Of a DNA stretch of 64,000 bases, positions 35,440 through 45,213 are shown piece after piece (position 1 is the stretch's first letter; each line of letters begins with the position of its first letter). The translations under genes and the position numbers were made by a program. The stretch is from Portibacter lacus. Its GTDB lineage: Bacteria > Bacteroidota > Bacteroidia > Chitinophagales > Saprospiraceae. The notes under the pieces were generated by a model. The model made no database searches and was not told the DNA's origin. It saw only the letters and a list, made by a program, of their open reading frames with translations. The stretch is from assembly GCF_021533215.1 (NCBI RefSeq), contig NZ_JAJNKA010000018.1, forward strand, positions 1-64,000, given 5' to 3'.

Positions 35440-37917
35440 ATGGCACGTAAGAAGCGCGTTTCCAAACGAAAAAGAACGCTTAACCTTAAAGATGAGAGAT
35501 GGAGAAGGTTCACTGGACTTTTCTGCTGGCTGGTTGCAATTTATTTAGCAATCGCATTTGCTTCCTATTTATTTACCTGGAAGATGGATCAAGACAAGGT
35601 GTTGAAATTTTCTTGGATGGTGCTTTTTGAAGGAGAATTAGGTGTTAATAACTGGCTAGGTAGATTAGGCGCAGTTGTTTCCAATGCTTTTTTCTACTGG
35701 GGATTTGGCTTGCCATCAGTAACGACTGTGTTTTTACTGTTTAGACTTGGGTATGATTTAATAAAGAAAAGAAGATTAGGACCGTTTTGGAAATTGACTG
35801 GTAATGTGATCATGATTTCCTTGTTTCTTTCTTTATGTTTAGAATTCGTATTTAACAACTCTGAGTTTACTTGGGGAGGCGCATTCGGTGAAAGTTCTTA
35901 CATATGGCTTAGTAATTTCTTAGGAAATCTAGGGCTTTTAGTAATGATTATTTTTATTACGGCAGCATATGTAATATGGAATTTTAATCCATCGTTTTCA
36001 TTAGCGGGATTAGATCTTCCTTTTAAAGTGGGAAATCCACTTGACAAATTGACAAATATTAAATTTAAAAATACAAAAGAAGCGAAAGCAGTTCCATCCC
36101 AGAAACTGGCGCAAGAAGGAGATCAGGCTGAGGATTACCTCAGACCTGATCTATCTTCCAAAAAAACAAAGAGTAATGATTTCGAGGTCGTTTCAGAAAC
36201 CGATTTACCTGAAGACACTTCCAAGAATTTTGGATCAGGACTGGAGTTTGATGTTATTCAACAGAACTCCAGTCCGAAGCCAAAAATTGAAATGGATTCG
36301 GAACTTGAAATTACAGCAGCAAACGGTGAAGGCTTAAATGCGCATTCTGCAATAGGTCAGCTCACTGATGATTCACGAAGCACACCTGGGGTTCCTAACA
36401 AAATGGATCCTTATGACCACACGCTAGATCTTTCTAATTATAAAATGCCTGTTCTTGATTACTTAAATGATCATGATGAGAATAATGTAGAAATTGATCG
36501 AGGTGAATTAGAGGCAAACAAGGACCAGATTATCGAAACTTTGCTTCATTACAACATCAAAATTGTAAAGATACGAGCAACGATAGGACCTACTGTTACT
36601 TTATATGAAATAGTACCTGCGCCAGGCGTGAAAATCTCTAAAATTAAAAACTTAGAAGACGATATCGCCTTGAGTCTTGCAGCATTAGGAATAAGAATTA
36701 TTGCTCCGATTCCTGGTAAAGGAACGATCGGTATTGAGGTTCCAAATAAGAAAAGCCAGATTGTATCTCTAAAAGAGTTACTGAAATCTGAAAAATATAG
36801 AGACACTAAAATGCAATTACCTATTGCATTAGGTAAAACCATTGCGAATGAAGTATTCATCGCGGATCTTGCGAAAATGCCTCACTTGCTGATAGCAGGT
36901 GCGACAGGTCAAGGTAAGTCTGTGGGTATCAATACCATTTTAATGTCCTTGCTTTACAAGAAGCATCCATCAGAATTAAAATTGGTTCTAGTCGATCCTA
37001 AACGTGTAGAGCTTCCTATTTATAATGACATTGCGAAGCACTACTTAGCGAAGTTACCAGGAGAAGACGAAGCCATTATTACAGATACCACGAAAGTTAT
37101 TCACACACTGAATTCTTTGTGTATCGAGATGGATAATCGTTATGAATTGCTTCAGAAAGCAAGAGTAAGAAACATAAAGGAGTACAATAAGAAGTTCCAG
37201 GATAGGAAGTTAAATCCATTAGAAGGACATAAGTTTTTACCATTCATCGTATTGGTAATTGATGAGTTTGCAGATTTAATAATGACTGCAGGTAAGGAAG
37301 TAGAAATGCCTATCGGAAGATTAGCACAGTTAGCGAGAGCAGTAGGAATTCACTTGATTATTGCAACTCAGCGACCTTCGGTTAAGATTATCACTGGTTT
37401 GATTAAAGCCAACTTCCCAGCAAGATTAGCTTTCAAAGTAACATCTGTAGTGGATTCAAGAACGATTCTAGATGCGAAAGGTGCAGATCAACTGATCGGA
37501 AGAGGAGATATGCTTCTATCAATCGGAGGAAATAATGTTCGGATTCAATGCGCATTTGTCGATACTCCTGAAGTAGAGGAAGTGATTAGCCATATTGCGG
37601 GCCAACAAGGATATGAGACTCCATATATGCTTCCTGAATTCCAGGGAGAGAATGAAGATGGAAATGGAAAAGCAATTAGTTACTCTGATCTCGATCCTAT
37701 GTTCGAGGAAGCTGCAAAGTTAGTAGTGGGTAATCAGTCAGGGTCAACTTCTATGATACAAAGAAAGTTATCGCTTGGATATAATCGAGCGGGTAGAATT
37801 ATGGATCAGATGGAATCACTAGGTATAGTGGGCGGTGCTCAAGGTTCTAAACCAAGAGAAGTGTTCTTCTTCAGTGAGCCTGAATTGGATTCATTTATGG
37901 AAAAATTAAAGAAATAA
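35440..37917 (+). CDS. ftsK: DNA translocase FtsK/SpoIIIE family
   Basis: A protein of 825 residues from ATG 35440 (a TTG six bases upstream is in frame). N-terminal basic residues and four membrane helices (about 28-185), an acidic linker (about 220-340), the motor domain with Walker A GATGQGKS (G487-S494), VLVIDEFADLI Walker B, and a C-terminal gamma winged helix (SMIQRKLSLGYNRAGRIMDQMESLG) that reads KOPS-like sites. It pumps chromosome DNA at the division septum. It is followed by a terminator, then lolA. Confidence 0.97.
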   Translation: MARKKRVSKRKRTLNLKDERWRRFTGLFCWLVAIYLAIAFASYLFTWKMDQDKVLKFSWMVLFEGELGVNNWLGRLGAVVSNAFFYWGFGLPSVTTVFLLFRLGYDLIKKRRLGPFWKLTGNVIMISLFLSLCLEFVFNNSEFTWGGAFGESSYIWLSNFLGNLGLLVMIIFITAAYVIWNFNPSFSLAGLDLPFKVGNPLDKLTNIKFKNTKEAKAVPSQKLAQEGDQAEDYLRPDLSSKKTKSNDFEVVSETDLPEDTSKNFGSGLEFDVIQQNSSPKPKIEMDSELEITAANGEGLNAHSAIGQLTDDSRSTPGVPNKMDPYDHTLDLSNYKMPVLDYLNDHDENNVEIDRGELEANKDQIIETLLHYNIKIVKIRATIGPTVTLYEIVPAPGVKISKIKNLEDDIALSLAALGIRIIAPIPGKGTIGIEVPNKKSQIVSLKELLKSEKYRDTKMQLPIALGKTIANEVFIADLAKMPHLLIAGATGQGKSVGINTILMSLLYKKHPSELKLVLVDPKRVELPIYNDIAKHYLAKLPGEDEAIITDTTKVIHTLNSLCIEMDNRYELLQKARVRNIKEYNKKFQDRKLNPLEGHKFLPFIVLVIDEFADLIMTAGKEVEMPIGRLAQLARAVGIHLIIATQRPSVKIITGLIKANFPARLAFKVTSVVDSRTILDAKGADQLIGRGDMLLSIGGNNVRIQCAFVDTPEVEEVISHIAGQQGYETPYMLPEFQGENEDGNGKAISYSDLDPMFEEAAKLVVGNQSGSTSMIQRKLSLGYNRAGRIMDQMESLGIVGGAQGSKPREVFFFSEPELDSFMEKLKK

Positions 37918-38003
37918 TTTTATCTAGAATCACATGAACTGCGTGATTTTAGAGTAGTATTTTTGACCTCTTGCTCTCGCAAAGCAAGGAATGATAATTG
38001 AAT

Positions 38004-38036
38004 AAAGCCCTCTGGTGTAGTATCTGAGGGCTTTTT
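38004..38036 (+). terminator. Rho-independent terminator after ftsK
   Basis: AAAGCCCTC (38004-38012) pairs with GAGGGCTTT (38026-38034) around a 13-base loop, followed by further T. It lies about 87 bases after the ftsK stop. Confidence 0.88.
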
Positions 38037-38431
38037 CGGTTATATATGAAAAACTTTCCCAATTATTCGTTTCAGAGACTTTAACATCATTGCCTTTTCT
38101 CCAATCCAATTAGATTCTAATTCTGAGTTTTATAATGTTTAAAACATCTTTCCAAGAGGCTACCTTTTGAGAGACCAAAATTAGGTTAATACTCCCAGAT
38201 TAGCTCAGAAATAAAAATTGCTTACTTTCAAAAAGAAATCCATTGAAAAAAGCAGTATTATTGGCAATAAATACCACCTATGGTGTTAAATCTAACGCAT
38301 ATTCAGGTACAGTTATTCAGAATTCAATAACAATAGAGGACTTGTTCGCTCCGATTTAACAAAACATTAAAATGTAAATTAAAACTAATTAGACTTAACT
38401 TTCGTCTTAATTATAACAAACAGAAACAACA
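38037..38431. other. Intergenic region before lolA, nothing recognised
   Basis: After the ftsK terminator about 395 bases precede lolA. Several short frames exist but none has a plausible start, length or codon use. No repeat or RNA gene is recognised; the lolA promoter must be near the right end. Confidence 0.35.
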
Positions 38432-39088
38432 ATGAAGTATTATATAGCATCAGTACTATTCGTATTATTAGGATTCAACATGAATTCGCAAAGCAGCGTA
38501 GACATTAAAGATCCTCAAGCCAAAGTTATACTTGATAAGATTTCTAAGACTTTAGAATCCTATTCAAGTGTAGAGATGGATTTCGAATTAGAAATTTCAT
38601 TCCCAGGAATGGAAGCTGAGATTCAAACAGGTAAAATTATCCAACAAGGTGATAAGTACTATGTAAATATGGATATGCAATCTGTATATTCGGATGGAAC
38701 CTCACTTTGGTTACATATGAAAAACAATAATGAGGTACAATGGTCTAATGCAGAATCTGCAGCAGCTGGAGGTTTTATGGACCCTAGCTCATTGCTTAAT
38801 ATGTATAAAACAGGAGAATATGCTTATGCCATTACTGGAGAAGCTAGTGGAGTTCAAAGTATAGAATTCAAACCATTAGATAGTTCTTCACCGTATTCTA
38901 AAATGAGATTAGAAGTGGTAAAAGGCAAAAACGAAGTGAAACAGATGACCGTATTTGCAAAGGATGCATCTAAATATACAATGAAAATAAAAGAGATCAT
39001 TTCAAATAAAACATATCCTGACGAGACTTTCGTATTCAACAAATCGAAATATCCAGGAGTACATGTGGAAGACTTAAGAATAGATTGA
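38432..39088 (+). CDS. lolA: LolA-like outer membrane lipoprotein carrier
   Basis: A 218-residue periplasmic protein with a signal peptide ending near NMNSQS (about 20). The LolA half-barrel is visible: AKVILDKISKTLESYSSVEMDFELEISFPGMEAEIQTGKI (about 30-69), GDKYYVNMDMQSVYSDGTSLWLH (about 73-95), and YSKMRLEVVKGKNEVKQMTVFAKDASKYTMKIKEI in the last third. It shuttles lipoproteins from the LolCDE complex across the periplasm. It lies downstream of ftsK but behind a terminator, so it is transcribed separately. Confidence 0.9.
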   Translation: MKYYIASVLFVLLGFNMNSQSSVDIKDPQAKVILDKISKTLESYSSVEMDFELEISFPGMEAEIQTGKIIQQGDKYYVNMDMQSVYSDGTSLWLHMKNNNEVQWSNAESAAAGGFMDPSSLLNMYKTGEYAYAITGEASGVQSIEFKPLDSSSPYSKMRLEVVKGKNEVKQMTVFAKDASKYTMKIKEIISNKTYPDETFVFNKSKYPGVHVEDLRID

Positions 39089-39102
39089 GTTTGGTTAGAA
39101 GT

Positions 39103-39137
39103 AAAGGCGATGGGAGGAGTCTCATCGCCTTTTTTTT
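39103..39137 (+). terminator. Rho-independent terminator after lolA
   Basis: AGGCGATG (39105-39112) pairs with CATCGCCT (39123-39130) and is followed by a run of T; the flanking A and T runs extend the stem. It ends the lolA transcript 15 bases after its stop. Confidence 0.9.
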
Positions 39138-39224
39138 ATGTTAAAAATGTTTTTTTTGGTTAATGAATAGAGGAAGACCTGATAATCCGAGTCTTATATA
39201 TATAACCAAACAAAATCAAACTAT

Positions 39225-39914
39225 ATGAAATCAGACAAGATATTGCTAATGGCGCTATTTGTCCTATTGATTTCGTCGTGTGAGAAAGATGATCCTATTC
39301 TAGCAGAAGAGGTTAGCCCATCTTTATTCAAATCCACTTTAGTATGGCAACCAGAACTATTAGAGTACTTTGAAATTACGCATGACTCTCTTCCGAAAAG
39401 CATCGATATAGAATGGGACACTCCCACGGAAATGGAGTTTGATGAAGAAGCATTCTATGAAGGTTTCGGTTACGGTGTTATGCGAATTGCTGAAGGAGAT
39501 ACTACCTACTCAATAGGAGCCTCTCAGATTACGGGTAGTGATACCAGCTTTGTTGGCTTCACGATTTTCGGGAATATCGAAGAGAGAACTTACAATTATG
39601 TATCCTTAGACATTTTCGACTTTTTACTGTCAGGTAAAATTGCTGAGCCAGCTGATGGTTCTGTATTGCCTGTTATAATGGATCCTCACTCCACCATTTC
39701 TTCTGACCTTGCTTCCGCTGCACAGATCGGAAAAGTGGACTGTTCAGGTTCTACTTTTAAGATCAATGAATTCAATAAAGAAACAGGAGAAATCTCTGGA
39801 AGATTTACTTTGTCTATGGTCTTAGTAGATGACAAAGGAAAACCAACCATCCCAATGTTAAAAGTTAAAGATGGATATTTCAACAAATTAAAAATTTACG
39901 AAGTTTCAGAATAA
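39225..39914 (+). CDS. Lipoprotein of unknown function
   Basis: A 229-residue lipoprotein (LISSC near residue 19, followed by EKDDP, a start common for surface lipoproteins in this phylum). The rest is acidic and beta-rich (FYEGFGYGVMRIAEGDTTYSIGAS, SGRFTLSMVLVDDKGKPTIPML) with no domain I recognise. Monocistronic between the lolA terminator and a convergent gene 34 bases downstream. Confidence 0.6.
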   Translation: MKSDKILLMALFVLLISSCEKDDPILAEEVSPSLFKSTLVWQPELLEYFEITHDSLPKSIDIEWDTPTEMEFDEEAFYEGFGYGVMRIAEGDTTYSIGASQITGSDTSFVGFTIFGNIEERTYNYVSLDIFDFLLSGKIAEPADGSVLPVIMDPHSTISSDLASAAQIGKVDCSGSTFKINEFNKETGEISGRFTLSMVLVDDKGKPTIPMLKVKDGYFNKLKIYEVSE

Positions 39915-39948
39915 GCGACCTCCTTCTCCTAATGCTAAGGATCAATGT

Positions 39949-42312
39949 TTATTTGTTCTTTAACTTGAGTGTCATTCTTTTCTGGTGTCTAAAAATATCC
40001 AGCGTCATAGAATCACCAGAAAGATTCTTGTCATACTGTTTGATCAACTCTGATATGTTTCTGATTCGCTCCTCCCCTAGCCCAACAATAGCATCACCAG
40101 CCTGAATTCCTGAAGATCCTAACTTACTTCTATACTGTACACTTAAGACAATTACACCTTCCATATTAGGCAAGCCTGATGCCGACTGTTCTGCTAAAGA
40201 TTCGACATTCTTAAGGCTTCCTCCAAGCCATTCCACTAGATTACTCGATTCTTCATCACTAGATTTATTTACTAGTTTGGGAATATCTGGATGTTTAGCA
40301 ATGGCTTTTAAGCTTTCTTTTTGCACTCCAAAATTATCCATTCTAAAATTCTTAAAACCAATATCAAGCGCTTTAGATGTAGATTCTACAGAGAAATCGC
40401 CTGATGCCGGATGCTTAAACATAGGATCTCCTGCTACACTATTCTGATCTGTTTTATTCTTTTGGGCTAACTGCAATGCGGCATCGTCAGGAAATAAATT
40501 GTAGTCTACTTCCTTGCCCCAGCCTTTCAGTCTAATATCGAAGTGCTTTGTCATCATGATATTGTGCTTGAAAACATCCTCACTATTATCAAACCAAACA
40601 TGTGGATGGAATCCATTATTGACCATGATATTATTTTCTACCACTCTGTAATAACCTTCTCGAAGTTTGATGCCCCCATTTAAGCAAAGATTATTATAGA
40701 TATGATAATTAGTAGAGCCGTCATCTAGGTCAATGTCCCAACCATGGTCACAACGAAATCTGTTGTTCCGAATAATAGTAGTCTCCACTGCATCCCAGTA
40801 AGGCATTTCTGGATTCGCATGTACTAGACTATCCGTAATACTTCTGTTAGGATACCAAAATCGATCTCTTCCCCAAGAATTAAAAGCACCGTGATCGCTG
40901 GTTTCTAAAACTGTATTAAAAACATCATTATTTTCTATCAAATGTCCACCCCAAGTTCCCTCACTAACATTAATCCCGGCTCTAGGGACATCATAGATCG
41001 TATTATGATCCACATGAATATTCATTGCCATAGAAATCTGTACACCAGCAACTTGTTTCTCTACACGTCCGATTCTATAAATCAGGTTATCGCTGACTGT
41101 GCAATCTGAAGGATATAAATCATTCGCTGGACCTCTTTCTTTGTCCATTTGATCAAAAGGTACGAATTCTCCATACTGGAAAGATGGAGAACGAACAGCG
41201 GAAGTATCACCTACAAAACTTACAGCGGAAGCACCACAGTTATAAATGTGATTACCTTTGATTTTCACATCTCTATTGTATCCATTGACATAAATAACGT
41301 TCCCTCCTAAATTAGTAAACTCACAGTTTACCACTGAACAATGCATTGCGCCATCCATTGTTATTGCTCCTCCTCTATAGATTGTCCAATCGCTACGTAA
41401 CAATTGGTCGTAATCCTCCATGAATGTTCTCATCGTCTGTTCAAATCGGATACCTTCGATGTGCACATTTTCGACTGGTGAATCCTGCGAACCACTAAGA
41501 TTAACAAGATGCTTCAAAACAGATACTTCTACGACTGCATTATTTAAGTTAACTCCTTGCTCAGCCATCAAGTATAATTTCTTCTCAGACTTATCATAAA
41601 ACCATTCCTTTTCTGCATCTAATTCCTCGAAAATATTTTCAACCATTCTTATTTCTGGATGCATCTTAGATGGTCTATTATTCTGATGACCACCTTTTAA
41701 AACAACCTCACCTTCACTATCAACGCCAGTTATTTCAAAATGAAATCCGCCCCATCGACCATTATGCATTGCATGGACAAATCCACCTACTGGATTCTTC
41801 CAAGTTGCCACACGCTGTTTATCTATTGCATCTTTCGCATAACCTTGCCAATAGCCTCCATTCTCATTATAATTCGGATATCTTGCTAAAACCTGTTGGC
41901 TTCCATCGATAAATAATTGATTAAAATCAAGATCTTCAGACACCTCGGCAACCCAGATATTATTTTTATAAACTTTCCAATTGATATCCAGAACTTTTGA
42001 TCCTTTCACAATGACCTTATCCGCTCCTGCTCCCACAAGTGAAAGATTTCCAAGTTCATGAGTGATCTGCAATGGCTCCATTAAATGGTAGCTTCCTTCT
42101 TGAAGGTGGACGGTTACATTTTGATCTGAATGAACTCTAAAGCCAGCAACTAATTCAAATGCTTTCTTAATGGTTTTCACAGGAGCACCTACAGTACCAA
42201 TATGACTATCATTCCCATACGGACTGACATAGATATCGGTGTTTAGGTTAGTGAAACTATTTATTAAGGCAGATAATAAGATCAGTATAGGATAGATGAT
42301 CATTTTAAGCAT
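39949..42312 (-). CDS. Right-handed beta-helix protein with C-terminal PDZ domain
   Basis: A 787-residue secreted protein. After a signal peptide (about 1-23) it starts with DIYVSPYGNDSHIGTVGAPVKTIKKAFELV (about 26-55), the entry strand of DUF1565/pectate-lyase-like beta-helices. Many parallel beta-helix rungs follow (VVNCEFTNLGGNVIYVNG, VKIKGNHIYNCGASAVSFVG, IHVDHNTIYDVPRAGINVSEG). The last about 90 residues form a PDZ domain (SSGIQAGDAIVGLGEERIRNISELI). The beta-helix suggests a polysaccharide lyase or hydrolase acting on acidic glycans; the PDZ fusion is uncommon and its role unclear. Confidence 0.85.
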   Translation of the reverse strand: MLKMIIYPILILLSALINSFTNLNTDIYVSPYGNDSHIGTVGAPVKTIKKAFELVAGFRVHSDQNVTVHLQEGSYHLMEPLQITHELGNLSLVGAGADKVIVKGSKVLDINWKVYKNNIWVAEVSEDLDFNQLFIDGSQQVLARYPNYNENGGYWQGYAKDAIDKQRVATWKNPVGGFVHAMHNGRWGGFHFEITGVDSEGEVVLKGGHQNNRPSKMHPEIRMVENIFEELDAEKEWFYDKSEKKLYLMAEQGVNLNNAVVEVSVLKHLVNLSGSQDSPVENVHIEGIRFEQTMRTFMEDYDQLLRSDWTIYRGGAITMDGAMHCSVVNCEFTNLGGNVIYVNGYNRDVKIKGNHIYNCGASAVSFVGDTSAVRSPSFQYGEFVPFDQMDKERGPANDLYPSDCTVSDNLIYRIGRVEKQVAGVQISMAMNIHVDHNTIYDVPRAGINVSEGTWGGHLIENNDVFNTVLETSDHGAFNSWGRDRFWYPNRSITDSLVHANPEMPYWDAVETTIIRNNRFRCDHGWDIDLDDGSTNYHIYNNLCLNGGIKLREGYYRVVENNIMVNNGFHPHVWFDNSEDVFKHNIMMTKHFDIRLKGWGKEVDYNLFPDDAALQLAQKNKTDQNSVAGDPMFKHPASGDFSVESTSKALDIGFKNFRMDNFGVQKESLKAIAKHPDIPKLVNKSSDEESSNLVEWLGGSLKNVESLAEQSASGLPNMEGVIVLSVQYRSKLGSSGIQAGDAIVGLGEERIRNISELIKQYDKNLSGDSMTLDIFRHQKRMTLKLKNK

Positions 42313-42466
42313 TCAGGTATGTTTTTGTTCTTAAATTTTCAGAATAAATCAAATTCAGATTTAAAGATATAAGAATTTTATGCTTTTCATTGTTAAGCGG
42401 GACATAGCTATGGAGAAATAAAACTTCCTAATTCAGCGTACTATTTGGACTTCCATTTTTCATACT

Positions 42467-42832
42467 CTAAAACAAGCCATTTTCATTCGGTGAATGCTTT
42501 TCAATAACTTGACCTAAATCCCACAATTCAACAATTTTATCTTCAACGAAGCGAAAAATGTGAACAACTGCAATGTTCATCTCTTCTTTTTCAACAAGTG
42601 AATGGGTAATAATGGTATCACCGTCTTTGTAGCAATATTTAATGACAATTGCTTTATTTGGACTCTTTTCATGAGCATCGGACATTGCTTGTTCTAAAGC
42701 AGCACGATCTCCTTTGAAATATTGGTTATGATGAATAAAATCTGATGCAACAAATTTAGAAAATGCTTCTTCGACCTTACCACTTCCAGCTAACTCAAGG
42801 AATAATTTTGCAATTTCTTTATGAGTCATCAT
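42467..42832 (-). CDS. SnoaL-like / NTF2-fold protein
   Basis: A 121-residue small NTF2-like protein: IAKLFLELAGSGKVEEAFSKFVASDFIHHNQYFKGDRAALEQAM (about 6-49), then KYCYKDGDTIITHSLV and IAVVHIFRFVEDKIVELWDLGQ (about 87-108). This is the SnoaL polyketide-cyclase-like group, whose members are often uncharacterised. No signal peptide. It starts one base after the stop of the upstream lipoprotein gene, so the two are likely co-translated. Confidence 0.85.
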   Translation of the reverse strand: MMTHKEIAKLFLELAGSGKVEEAFSKFVASDFIHHNQYFKGDRAALEQAMSDAHEKSPNKAIVIKYCYKDGDTIITHSLVEKEEMNIAVVHIFRFVEDKIVELWDLGQVIEKHSPNENGLF

Positions 42833-42833
42833 T

Positions 42834-43487
42834 CTAATTTACATCTGCAACAGGTGAAATCATGATGTGTGCTCTGTGAGTTCCAGGGTTCATGATCCAA
42901 GGGTGATTCGCAGCTATAGGTCTTTCTGGCAAACCTGTAGAAGCAGCTGTTGCCCAAGGCATGTAGACTACATATCGGTATTTTGCACCATCTACGATGG
43001 ATGTTTCTGGATCATACATTGTTTCTCCTCCATAATAAATATGTAAGGTTGAGCCAGTTTCTCCCATCGATAATTTACCTGATTTAACTTCTTCTTCCCG
43101 AATATCGAATATTTCAGTTGCTGATTTTCCTTCTGCCTTAAGCGCTCTACCTCTTGCCATAAATGGTTCAAGACTCTGGTGATAGCATGCTGCACTGAAT
43201 CCTTTCTTCTTAGGATCATCTGCAAGACATATTAATTCATTACTCCCTTCTTTCATGGTAACAAACTCGCCAGCCATATTATAACCTATAACCGTGCATT
43301 CAGCTCGATGCTCTGCAGGTGCAGCCATTACTGCAGTTGCAATTAAAGCTTCATCTGTACTAATCTCTTGTAAATTCGGATTTATAACTGTCACTTCCTC
43401 AGTAGCCTTTTCTGTTTTATTTTGAACCGAAGATTCGCATGAAAACAAGAAGGTAATGGTCATGAATAAAAACAATGCTCTGATCAT
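42834..43487 (-). CDS. Lipoprotein of unknown function
   Basis: A 217-residue lipoprotein (FLFSC near residue 17). It has two cysteines in AECTVIGY and FSAACYHQSLEPFMARGRALK that may form a disulphide, a His-rich end (AANHPWIMNPGTHRAHIMISPV), and a conserved-looking YRYVVYMPWATAASTGLPERP. I recognise no named family. It is co-transcribed with the SnoaL-like gene (one-base gap). Confidence 0.62.
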   Translation of the reverse strand: MIRALFLFMTITFLFSCESSVQNKTEKATEEVTVINPNLQEISTDEALIATAVMAAPAEHRAECTVIGYNMAGEFVTMKEGSNELICLADDPKKKGFSAACYHQSLEPFMARGRALKAEGKSATEIFDIREEEVKSGKLSMGETGSTLHIYYGGETMYDPETSIVDGAKYRYVVYMPWATAASTGLPERPIAANHPWIMNPGTHRAHIMISPVADVN

Positions 43488-43686
43488 AAGATAGAATTTA
43501 AATATTGAATATTTGAAAAGATTAACAAGCTGTAGTTATCAAGATAATCTATTTTTAAAACTTATAAAAATCCTGCTACATCCTATTTTCGGCATAGAAT
43601 GCCTAAACTTCTATTAAGCACATTAAAATCGTAATCTTGCTTACAACATTGACCTAAAAATAAACCGTCTACTTACCTAATAAAAA

Positions 43687-45000
43687 TTAAGTTGCTGGCT
43701 CGTGCTTCTTGAAAACATTCCAACCGTACCAAGCAATATAAAGGAAACAAACTAATGGAAGAATGAAAGAAAAATTGACCTCTGTAACACCCATAATCGT
43801 TGTGTCTGCTACTCCATTTCCACCAGCATCAATGATTATCCCTTGGAGTTTAGGCATCAAAGCACCACCTACGATCGCCATCACTAATCCCGCTGAACCT
43901 ACTTTAGATTGCTCTTCTGTCAAATCACCTAACGCTATTCCATATATCGTCGGGAACATAAGTGACATGAAGAATGAAATACCCACTAGACAATAAAGTC
44001 CAGTCATGCCTTGGATAAATATCGTCCCTGCAACAAAAAGACCTGCAAGTAATGCAAAGTACATTAGTAGTTTTCCTGGACTTAAAAATCGAAGTAAATA
44101 GGTTCCAATTGCACGTCCTACGGTGAACAATACGAATGCAGCCATCTGATAATATCCAGCAGTTACACTATCCATACCTATTGCTTCTGCATATTGATAG
44201 ATGTATGTCCAACACATAATCTGTGCGCCTACGTATAGAATCTGGGCAAGAACACCTAGTACATATTTTGAGTTTTTACTTAATGTTGCAAAGGTTTCAC
44301 CAATACTCGGCATACCGCCTTCTTCCTTAGACTGAGGCATTTTACTGACAACGAATAGTACAAAAATACCGATCAACACCAATCCTAAGATAACGTAAGG
44401 ATTTCTGATGACCATTAAATCTGATGTCTTAATCAGTATTTTCGACGCCTCATCTAATGCACTAAAATCCTCTATATCATCTGATTGCAAGTTCTTTAAA
44501 ACAAATTGTTGTGCGACAAACAAGCCCGCCATAAGGCCGACTGGATTGAATGACTGTGCTAGGTTCAATCGCTGAGTCGAGGTTTCTTTCGCCCCCATAG
44601 CAAGAATATATGGATTCGCCGAGGTTTCTAAGAATGCCAAACCAAAAGTGAGGACATACAGACCTAGACAGAAGAATACAAAACTCTCAGACTGAGCCGC
44701 TGGATAAAAGAGCAGTGCACCCGTCGCGTATAAGGCCAGTCCAATTAAGATTCCCACTTTATACGAATACTTCCGCATGAACAAGGCAGCCGGTAATGCC
44801 ATACAGAAATAGCCTCCATAGAAAGCCATTTGTACCCAGGCCGCTTCAGAATTAGAAAGTTCTAGTACTTTCTTGAATGCCTGAACCATCGGATCTGTTA
44901 CAGCATTAGCGAAACCCCAAAGTGCGAATAAAGAAGTTACAAGGATAAATGGAATGAGTACCTCTCTGGACACTACGGGGATCTTAATACTTTTGCTCAT
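43687..45000 (-). CDS. Sugar MFS transporter, FucP (fucose:H+ symporter) family
   Basis: A 437-residue membrane protein with 12 predicted helices. The FucP signature is clear: FILVTSLFALWGFANAVTDPMVQAFKKVLELSNSEAAWVQMAFYGGYF (about 17-64), LGLYVLTFGLAFLETSANPYILAMG (about 111-135) and MFPTIYGIALGDL in the second half. Bacteroidota members carry various monosaccharides or maltodextrins. The T9SS amylase gene lies 213 bases upstream on the same strand, suggesting use of starch products (inference). Confidence 0.92.
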   Translation of the reverse strand: MSKSIKIPVVSREVLIPFILVTSLFALWGFANAVTDPMVQAFKKVLELSNSEAAWVQMAFYGGYFCMALPAALFMRKYSYKVGILIGLALYATGALLFYPAAQSESFVFFCLGLYVLTFGLAFLETSANPYILAMGAKETSTQRLNLAQSFNPVGLMAGLFVAQQFVLKNLQSDDIEDFSALDEASKILIKTSDLMVIRNPYVILGLVLIGIFVLFVVSKMPQSKEEGGMPSIGETFATLSKNSKYVLGVLAQILYVGAQIMCWTYIYQYAEAIGMDSVTAGYYQMAAFVLFTVGRAIGTYLLRFLSPGKLLMYFALLAGLFVAGTIFIQGMTGLYCLVGISFFMSLMFPTIYGIALGDLTEEQSKVGSAGLVMAIVGGALMPKLQGIIIDAGGNGVADTTIMGVTEVNFSFILPLVCFLYIAWYGWNVFKKHEPAT

Positions 45001-45213
45001 TTGGTTTAAAGTTTTGTATAAATAAAAAAGGTTTGTTATGTGATATTAACCAATTGCTTAGTTTATCACCAACTAAAATATAGAAATAAATTGAAAATGG
45101 TAAGATTAATAGTATTCATAAGGAATTCAAGTGCAATTCGCTGATAATTTTTCACACAGCAACAGATAAATTAACAATTGAAAACTAGCTAATTAGGTTA
45201 ACCTAGCTTGTTG

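Noticed and set aside
37921-37945. Small hairpin directly after ftsK as a separate terminator
   Set aside because: AATCAC/GTGATT is short with a long loop and only a weak T run; the strong hairpin at 38004-38036 is the better call.
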